DNA from: Planctomycetales bacterium
Lineage (GTDB): Bacteria > Planctomycetota > SBBH01
DNA length: 17,226 nucleotides
Direction of reading: 5' to 3'
Assembly (NCBI GenBank): GCA_005239795.1
Contig: SBBH01000104.1
Location: 1 to 17,226 of the forward strand
Under the pieces are notes generated by a model, which saw only the letters and a program-made list of their open reading frames with translations, searched no databases and had not been told where the DNA came from. The position numbers were made by a program, and so were the translations under genes. Below, one piece after another: positions 11,971 through 17,226 of the stretch (its first letter is position 1; each line of letters begins with the position of its first letter).

Positions 11971-13524
11971 TCATTTCCCTTTTTTTCTAGTTTGACCGGC
12001 TTCGTCGGCTGGGACGCCGGCCAGGTCGTAGGGACCCGCATGGGTGATCGTGATGCGCACGACCTTTCCCGGCGCGAGGGGCTGGCGCGAACGGAGCTCG
12101 ATATGCCCGTCGATCTCGGGGGCCTCTCCCTGAGAGCGCGCGATCCAGACGCCGCGCGATTTCGCGTATAGCGGCCCGTCTACGGCGTTGCTCGGCGAGT
12201 CGGGGGTCGCAGGCAGACCCGACGGCTCGCCTCGCGCCTTGTATCCGGACCGCTCTTTGCGAAATCGCAGTTCCGGATGTGGGGCGTCGATCACCACCTC
12301 GCAGACCGAGCCGATCCGGGCGCGGTTTTTCGCCCAGGAGATTTTTTGCTGGGTTTCCATCGCGGCATTGCGGCGCTGTTTCCGTTCAGTCTCGTCTACG
12401 GCTCCGTCCAGGCGGTTCGCAACCGGGCTCCCTTCCGGTGAGTAGGCGAAACACCCGACGCGATCGAGTGCCAGCGCCGCAAGATCCGCGAGCAGTGTTT
12501 CATGGTCCTCGGGGGTCTCCCCCGGGAATCCCGCGATAAATGTCGATCGGATTGCGATACCGGGGACGCGCTCACGCAGGCGCGCGACGATCCTAAAAAT
12601 ATCCTCGCGCGTTTCCTTCCGGTTCATCCGCTTCAAGACGCGACTCGCCGTATGCTGAAAAGGGATGTCGACATACTTGGCGATCGTGGGGCGCTCGGCG
12701 ATCGCGGCGAGGGTCGCTTCGTCAAATCCCGTCGGATAGGCATACATGAGGCGGACCCACCGGAGGCCAGCAAGCTCCGAGACGGCACTGAGCAGCTCTC
12801 CCAACCGCCGCCGGCGGTCAAGGTCAATCCCGTAGGCGGTGGTGTCCTCCCCGATCACGAGAAGTTCGGAGGCGCCGCTGGCGATGAGCTCCCGCGCCTC
12901 CGCTAAGACCTGATCAAAAGGTTTCGAACGGTGCTTTCCCCGGAACGAAGGGATTGCGCAGAAGGTGCAGGCGTGGTCGCACCCTTCCGAAATTCTTAAG
13001 TAAGCCCAGTGCTTAGGCGTCAGGCGAAACCTGGCGTCGTCGCGGACATCCACCTCGATGGGAGGGTGGAGGCGGATCCAGGCCTCCTGCTCGCGCGAAC
13101 GGTTCAAGGCCGCATGCGCTGCCTCGGCAATGTCGGCGGCGGCGCTCACCCCCACGACGGCATCGACCTCAGGGAACCGCTCGGCGAGCACCTTCCCGAA
13201 CCGCTGGGCGTGACATCCGGCGACGACGAGCCCCTTCAGGCGGCCTTTCTTTTTGGAGCGGATCGCCTGCTGGATCGCCTCCTCGGATTCTCGCTGGGCC
13301 TCGCCGATGAACGAGCAGGTGTTGACGATCAAGACGTCAGCCGGCCCGTCGGGATGCATCGGAATGAATCCGGACGTCGCCATCGACCCCATGAGTTTCT
13401 CGGAGTCGACGAGATTTTTGGGGCACCCCAGGGAGATGAGAGAAACGGTGGGGGACGGAAGCGCCACACGGCGTCCCCCCGTTTGGGGGGGGACGGGAAG
13501 AGTGGACCGAGGATGTTTGTTCAT
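11971..13524 (-). CDS. rimO: Ribosomal protein S12 methylthiotransferase RimO
   Basis: RimO is a radical-SAM enzyme with two iron-sulphur clusters that methylthiolates the conserved aspartate of ribosomal protein S12. The RimO-specific opening SLISLGCPKNLVDSEKLMG is near residues 29-47, followed by VNTCSFIGEAQRESEEAI and VVAGCHAQR, which supply the other N-terminal cysteines. The radical-SAM motif is C-x3-C-x2-C in GCDHACTFCAIPSFRG, followed by GEDTTAYGIDL. A C-terminal TRAM-like domain ends the protein. At 517 residues it is longer than usual (about 440), owing to a proline-rich N-terminal extension and an insertion in the TRAM region. ATG 13524 overlaps the ftsK stop as ATGA. LGCPKNLVDSE argues for RimO rather than MiaB. 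Confidence 0.95.
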   Translation of the reverse strand: MNKHPRSTLPVPPQTGGRRVALPSPTVSLISLGCPKNLVDSEKLMGSMATSGFIPMHPDGPADVLIVNTCSFIGEAQRESEEAIQQAIRSKKKGRLKGLVVAGCHAQRFGKVLAERFPEVDAVVGVSAAADIAEAAHAALNRSREQEAWIRLHPPIEVDVRDDARFRLTPKHWAYLRISEGCDHACTFCAIPSFRGKHRSKPFDQVLAEARELIASGASELLVIGEDTTAYGIDLDRRRRLGELLSAVSELAGLRWVRLMYAYPTGFDEATLAAIAERPTIAKYVDIPFQHTASRVLKRMNRKETREDIFRIVARLRERVPGIAIRSTFIAGFPGETPEDHETLLADLAALALDRVGCFAYSPEGSPVANRLDGAVDETERKQRRNAAMETQQKISWAKNRARIGSVCEVVIDAPHPELRFRKERSGYKARGEPSGLPATPDSPSNAVDGPLYAKSRGVWIARSQGEAPEIDGHIELRSRQPLAPGKVVRITITHAGPYDLAGVPADEAGQTRKKGK

Positions 13525-15797
13525 GGCTCGGCGGCCGTCTGCTTGTTCTGCTGGGCCCGCTCCCACTCCTCGAGGGTCATCCTCACCTCGCGGGCCTGGG
13601 ACCCCTTGTACTGGCCCACGAGCCCTTCCTTGGCCATCATATCGATGAGGCGCGCGGCGCGGGTGTAGCCGATTCCGAAATTGCGCTGGATCAGGGAAAC
13701 CGAGCCGCGCTGACTGGAGAGAATGACCCGCACCGCCTCCTCGTAGAGTTCGTCCTTCTCGCCCAAGACCGAGGCGTCCACCTCCTGGATGCGCACGAGG
13801 TCCTGCTCGTATTGCGCCTCGGCCTGGGATTTGACATGGTCGACAACGCGGCGGATCTCCTCGTCGGAGAGGAACGTCCCCTGGCCGCGCGTCATCTTCA
13901 AGGCCCCTGGCGCGAGGAACAAAAGATCTCCCGCTCCCAGGAGTTTGTCGGCGCCGTTTCTGTCGAGGATCGTGCGGGAGTCGACTTTGCTCGCGACCTG
14001 GAAGGCGATCCGCGCCGGAAGGTTGCTCTTGATGAGGCCGGTGATGACGTCGACCGAGGGGCGCTGAGTCGCCAGGATGAGATGGAGCCCCACCGAGCGG
14101 GATTTCTGCGCCAGGCGTATGACGGAGGTCTCGATTTCGTTGGCCGAGACCATCATGAGATCCGCCAGTTCATCCAAGATGATCACCAGGTAGGGGAGCC
14201 GTTCGGGGTAGACCGCCTGCGGGTCGTCGCGCGCCAGGCGTTCCGCCAGATCCCGTGGCGAAAGGCGGTTGTACCCTTCGATATGGCGCACCCCGGCGCG
14301 CGAGAGGAGGTCGTAGCGGCCGTCCATCTCCTGCACCGCCCAGGCGAGGACATTCACCGCCTTTTTCATGTCGGTCACGACGGGGCAGGCTAGGTGTGGG
14401 ATGTCCCGGTAGGCGGTGAGCTCGACCATCTTGGGGTCGATAAGGACGAGCTTCACGTCGGTGGGCTTGCGCGTCATGAGGATCGAGAGGATCAGGGTGT
14501 TGAGGCAGACGGTTTTCCCGGACCCGGTGGCCCCAGCGATCAGGAGGTGCGGCATCTTGGTGAGATCCGTCAGAAGCGGCTCCCCCACGGTGTCTTTTCC
14601 GAGAAAGAGCGGGATCATCTGGTCGCGCTGGGCGTGCGCGAGGAGCTCGCGCAAGCGCACGATCCCGCGTGTCAAGTTGGGAACCTCGATCCCGACGGTC
14701 GATTTTCCAGGGATCGGCGCCACGATTCGGATCGAGGTGGCTTTCAAGGCCATCGCGATGTCGTTTTCCAGGGCCATGATCCGGTGGACCTTGACGCCGG
14801 GGGCGGGCATCAGCTCGTACATCGTCACAACCGGCCCTCGGTCGACCTGGACCACCGTCGCCTCAATCCCGAACTGCTGGAGCGTTTTCATGAGGACGGT
14901 CGAGCGCTCCTGGACGAGCTGCTCCTGGGAGGAGACCGCGAACGGTACCGCCTTGTCCAAAAGATCCGCCGGCGGGAGGAGATATCCTTCTGATGAGGTG
15001 GCAGCCGCGGCGGCCCCGGACGGGGCCACAGGAGCCGCGCGGCGTCGCGGCGATTTTTCTTCCGGCGGTTCAGGCGTTTCGTGTGCGACAGGCGCGTTGC
15101 TTTCCGGCACCGCCGGTTGAGGAGCCTTCGCAATCTGTGGCATCCGAGGCACCGGCGGGGGGAAAAGAGGAGCCGTCTGGGGAATCGGAGGAAGAGGTGC
15201 GGCCGTCTCCGGCCCCCCCCCCGGCTCGATCCCCGGAAGGCGGAATTTTCCCTGGCGCACCAGGTCGATCCCGCGCCGCAGATACGGATAGAACAGGATG
15301 TCGGTCGCCAAGATCGCCGACAAGGCGGTCACGAGGAGCGCAATGGGGATCGCCGCCAGGCCGAAAAGATCCCTCATCAAGCCGGCCGTCCATGCCCCGA
15401 CCACGCCGCCGAAATGGGGTGGCACGGGGTTTTTCATCCAGTTCCAGGAAAGAAGCGATTCCAGTGTTGCCACCGCAACGACCGCGATCGCCGATCCGGT
15501 GGCTTTGTAGACGAATCCCGGAATCTCACGCCGGATGAATCGGACCGCGCTCCAAACCGCCGTCAGGAATGAAAGAAGGTAGGCCGATTTTCCAAGGATC
15601 CAGAACGAAAAACGGGCCACGTGGGCTCCCACCAGCCCCATCGGGTTCTGCGTCGTCTCGGCGGCCGGGTAGACGAGGTCCTTGAAATCGCGCGGCGAGA
15701 AATAGAGGAGCGAGAGCGGCAGGTAGATCGCCGTGAAGCAGAAGAGGGGGATGAGGACGAGCTCCCGGACTGTTTCTTTCTTCATCTTGAATTTCAT
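13521..15797 (-). CDS. ftsK: DNA translocase FtsK
   Basis: FtsK is a septum-anchored, ATP-driven DNA pump that clears and aligns chromosome termini for dimer resolution during division. The 758-residue product has four N-terminal membrane helices (first LVLIPLFCFTAIYLPLSLLYF, last IPIALLVTALSAILATDILF). A Pro/Ala-rich linker of about 120 residues follows, then the RecA-type motor with Walker A GATGSGKTV and Walker B LVIILDELADLMM. A C-terminal winged-helix gamma domain (SLIQRNFGIGYTRAARLIDMM) would read polar DNA sequences. The linker has a run of ten G (15222-15213). ATG 15797 was chosen. In-frame ATG 15902 and TTG 15929 would add 35 or 44 charged, proline-rich residues and overlap the divergent nth start. 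Its stop overlaps rimO. Confidence 0.94.
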   Translation of the reverse strand: MKFKMKKETVRELVLIPLFCFTAIYLPLSLLYFSPRDFKDLVYPAAETTQNPMGLVGAHVARFSFWILGKSAYLLSFLTAVWSAVRFIRREIPGFVYKATGSAIAVVAVATLESLLSWNWMKNPVPPHFGGVVGAWTAGLMRDLFGLAAIPIALLVTALSAILATDILFYPYLRRGIDLVRQGKFRLPGIEPGGGPETAAPLPPIPQTAPLFPPPVPRMPQIAKAPQPAVPESNAPVAHETPEPPEEKSPRRRAAPVAPSGAAAAATSSEGYLLPPADLLDKAVPFAVSSQEQLVQERSTVLMKTLQQFGIEATVVQVDRGPVVTMYELMPAPGVKVHRIMALENDIAMALKATSIRIVAPIPGKSTVGIEVPNLTRGIVRLRELLAHAQRDQMIPLFLGKDTVGEPLLTDLTKMPHLLIAGATGSGKTVCLNTLILSILMTRKPTDVKLVLIDPKMVELTAYRDIPHLACPVVTDMKKAVNVLAWAVQEMDGRYDLLSRAGVRHIEGYNRLSPRDLAERLARDDPQAVYPERLPYLVIILDELADLMMVSANEIETSVIRLAQKSRSVGLHLILATQRPSVDVITGLIKSNLPARIAFQVASKVDSRTILDRNGADKLLGAGDLLFLAPGALKMTRGQGTFLSDEEIRRVVDHVKSQAEAQYEQDLVRIQEVDASVLGEKDELYEEAVRVILSSQRGSVSLIQRNFGIGYTRAARLIDMMAKEGLVGQYKGSQAREVRMTLEEWERAQQNKQTAAEP

Positions 15798-15874
15798 GCG
15801 CGGCGGATCTGGTTTCTTCGGCTCTGCCGTGCGCGAGCGGCCTGCATGGTAGCCGTCTTCGGGGGGGCGTCGCA

Positions 15875-16579
15875 ATGCAGAGATCCCGCCAGTATCATCC
15901 ATCGGTGCAAACGGCCTTGCGGGTTTCAAAAATCACGCGCGCCGAGGCCCGCCGGAGCATCGTCGTCCAAAACGTTCTCACGACCCTTCAAAAAGCGTAT
16001 CCGGAAGCCCAGTGCGCGCTTCGCCACGAGAATCCCCTGCAGCTTTTGGTGGCGACGATCCTCTCGGCGCAGTGCACCGACGCGCGGGTGAACAAGGTGA
16101 CCCCAGGCCTCTTCAGGAAATACAGGACCGCTGCCGATTTCGCGCGCGCGCCGCAAAAACGGCTCGAACAAGAGATCCGTTCCACCGGGTTCTACCGTTC
16201 GAAGGCGCTTTCGATACGCTCCACCTGCCGGGATATCGTCAAGAAATTCAGGGGAAAGGTGCCCGGTTCAATGGAGGAGCTGACTTCCCTGCGCGGCGTG
16301 GGACGCAAGACCGCCAATGTCGTCCTCGGGAACGCTTTCGGGATCCCCGGGATCACGGTTGACACCCATGTGGGACGCCTCAGCCGCCTCCTGGGGTGGA
16401 CGCGCAACACAGATCCCGTGAAGGTGGAATTGGATCTCCAAAAACTTTGGCCGAGAGCAGACTGGACCACCCTTTCCCATACCGTGATCCTGCATGGCCG
16501 CGCCGTCTGCAAGGCGAGGCGCCCCGAGTGTCCTCGCTGTCCTGTGGCGCGCTGGTGCCCGTCGCGCCGGGAGGGGTAA
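15875..16579 (+). CDS. nth: Endonuclease III (DNA glycosylase/AP lyase)
   Basis: Nth excises oxidised pyrimidines and nicks at abasic sites in base-excision repair. The 234-residue protein has NPLQLLVATILSAQCTDARVNKVTP near residues 54-78. The helix-hairpin-helix LRGVGRKTANVVLGNAFGIPG (from about residue 139) contains the catalytic Lys, and VDTHVGRLSRLLGW supplies the catalytic Asp. The iron-sulphur loop C-x6-C-x2-C-x5-C is complete as CKARRPECPRCPVARWC near the C-terminus. It is slightly longer than usual (about 211) because of the N-terminus. ATG 15875 follows a G-rich stretch (GGGGGGGCG) at a suitable spacing; GTG 15905 is an alternative. It is divergent from ftsK, with a 77-base spacer. 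Confidence 0.95.
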   Translation: MQRSRQYHPSVQTALRVSKITRAEARRSIVVQNVLTTLQKAYPEAQCALRHENPLQLLVATILSAQCTDARVNKVTPGLFRKYRTAADFARAPQKRLEQEIRSTGFYRSKALSIRSTCRDIVKKFRGKVPGSMEELTSLRGVGRKTANVVLGNAFGIPGITVDTHVGRLSRLLGWTRNTDPVKVELDLQKLWPRADWTTLSHTVILHGRAVCKARRPECPRCPVARWCPSRREG

Positions 16580-16614
16580 GAATGTCCTGGCTGTGGCGGG
16601 GGGGGGCTTGAGAT

Positions 16615-16635
16615 CCAAATTTTCCGGAATTTTGG
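16615..16635. promoter_or_regulatory. Palindrome upstream of the right-hand sigma factor gene, possible operator
   Basis: A near-perfect palindrome has an 8-base core TTCCGGAA (16622-16629) flanked by CCAAA (16615-16619) and TTTGG (16631-16635), with spacers of two and one bases. It lies 38 bases before the sigma gene start and follows a run of nine G (16598-16606) after nth. The symmetry suits a dimeric regulator. No convincing -35/-10 pair was found, and no similar site lies upstream of the left-hand copy. Confidence 0.3.
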
Positions 16636-16673
16636 TCAAATTTAGAGGGGGATCGCGTTTACTGGTATAGGGA

Positions 16674-17226
16674 ATGGAAAACGACCGCTTCCGAGACGAT
16701 CTCAAGGAGCATCTGACGCAAATCCGCGGCGTGGTGCGCCGCTACGCGCGCGACGATGACGAACTTGACGAGATCAGCCAAGAGTGTTGCGCGCGGATCC
16801 TGGCCAAGGAGGGGATGTGGCGCGCGCGCGGCGTTCCTTTTTCGCATTGGCTGAACCGCGTCGCGCGCCGCACGGCGATCGATTTCTGGCGGCGTAAGAG
16901 GAAACGCGCCGCCTGCGAGGTCTCCTGGGAAGAGGGGTTGGAACTTCCCGCCCGTCAGGCGGAGCCTGCAAGTGAAGCGGAGATCTCCAGCGACCAGATC
17001 CGGCGCGTGATGGAACAGTTCGCGAGGCTTTCCGACCAGCAAAAAGCGATCCTGCAGATGAAATATTTTCAGGGGCGCTGGACATCGGACATCGCCCAAG
17101 AATTGGGGGTGACCCCCAGTGCGGTTTCGCACGAAATAGAACGGGCCCTGAAGCGCTTACGCCGGCGTTCCCGCGTGCCCGCGTTTGTCGGGGGGGTGCT
17201 GGCGTGGCTGGCCGCTGGGCGGGACG
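16674..17226 (+). CDS. ECF-like sigma-70 family RNA polymerase sigma factor, cut by window end
   Basis: ATG 16674 opens a frame still open at the last base (184 codons visible). The product is a small two-domain sigma factor. Its region-2 segment includes DELDEISQECCARILAKEG, then HWLNRVARRTAIDFWRRKRKR. An acidic linker is followed by region 4, RLSDQQKAILQMKYFQGRWTSDIAQELGVTPSAVSHEIERALKRLRRRS, with a clear helix-turn-helix. After region 4 comes a hydrophobic start (VPAFVGGVLAWLAAG), as in the paralogue at 685-1. The two proteins share SQECC, VMEQ-x-x-RLS, YFQG and the AVSH-I-RAL-RLR pattern without gaps in region 4. The Trp in EGMWRA is the residue replaced by TAG in the other copy. AGGGA just before the ATG is a poor, close ribosome-binding site. 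A downstream anti-sigma partner would lie outside the window. Confidence 0.85.
   Translation, partial: MENDRFRDDLKEHLTQIRGVVRRYARDDDELDEISQECCARILAKEGMWRARGVPFSHWLNRVARRTAIDFWRRKRKRAACEVSWEEGLELPARQAEPASEAEISSDQIRRVMEQFARLSDQQKAILQMKYFQGRWTSDIAQELGVTPSAVSHEIERALKRLRRRSRVPAFVGGVLAWLAAGRD

Noticed and set aside
13474..13495. CCCCCC-GTTT-GGGGGGGG hairpin in the rimO 5' region as an attenuator
   Set aside because: It lies within rimO codons for Pro, Gln, Thr and Gly repeats; more simply homopolymer-rich coding sequence.
13009..15538. Long plus-strand open frames opposite rimO and ftsK
   Set aside because: The sense strand carries complete RimO and FtsK motifs; the antisense translations are Arg/Gly/Pro-rich shadows.

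Overview
This window looks like chromosomal housekeeping DNA from an uncultured, GC-rich bacterium (coding regions roughly 60% G+C by eye). I see no CRISPR array, insertion sequence, prophage gene, tRNA or rRNA. The gene set (DprA, TsaB, DnaN, DciA, GyrB, RNase HII, PgpA, PgsA, RimO, FtsK, Nth) is bacterial, but the phylum cannot be fixed from it. Sigma factors with hydrophobic C-terminal tails, a DUF5679 mini-protein and an archaeal-type RNase HII suggest a poorly cultured, deep-branching lineage. The standard code applies: TAG, TGA and TAA all end intact genes here.

Layout. (1) 1-685, minus strand: the 5' part of an ECF-like sigma factor gene interrupted by an in-frame TAG. (2) 749-7981, plus strand: dprA, tsaB, a sugar-phosphate isomerase-like gene, a 48-residue DUF5679 protein, a very AT-rich intergenic stretch (100 bases at 22% G+C), then dnaN-dciA-gyrB. 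(3) 15797-7962, minus strand: a tightly packed run of ftsK, rimO, pgsA, pgpA, a membrane zinc-ribbon protein, rnhB, yihY and a frameshifted small gene. Three junctions are 4-base overlaps and one is a 7-base gap, so co-transcription is likely. This run converges on gyrB. (4) 15875-17226, plus strand: nth, then a second sigma factor gene cut off by the window end. It is a clear paralogue of the broken one at the left end and lies in the opposite orientation.

How the genes fit together. dnaN, dciA and gyrB form a replication cluster (sliding clamp, helicase-loading factor, gyrase subunit) that often lies near the chromosomal origin. Neither dnaA nor recF is present, so the AT-rich region before dnaN is only an origin candidate. 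The minus-strand run combines chromosome segregation (FtsK), S12 modification (RimO), phosphatidylglycerol synthesis (PgsA and PgpA, consecutive steps), RNA-DNA hybrid removal (RNase HII) and a YihY-family membrane protein. The strongest unexplained signal is a 140-base inverted-repeat element between pgsA and pgpA that can fold into a cloverleaf and carries degenerate heptamers of the TGAGTNC type.
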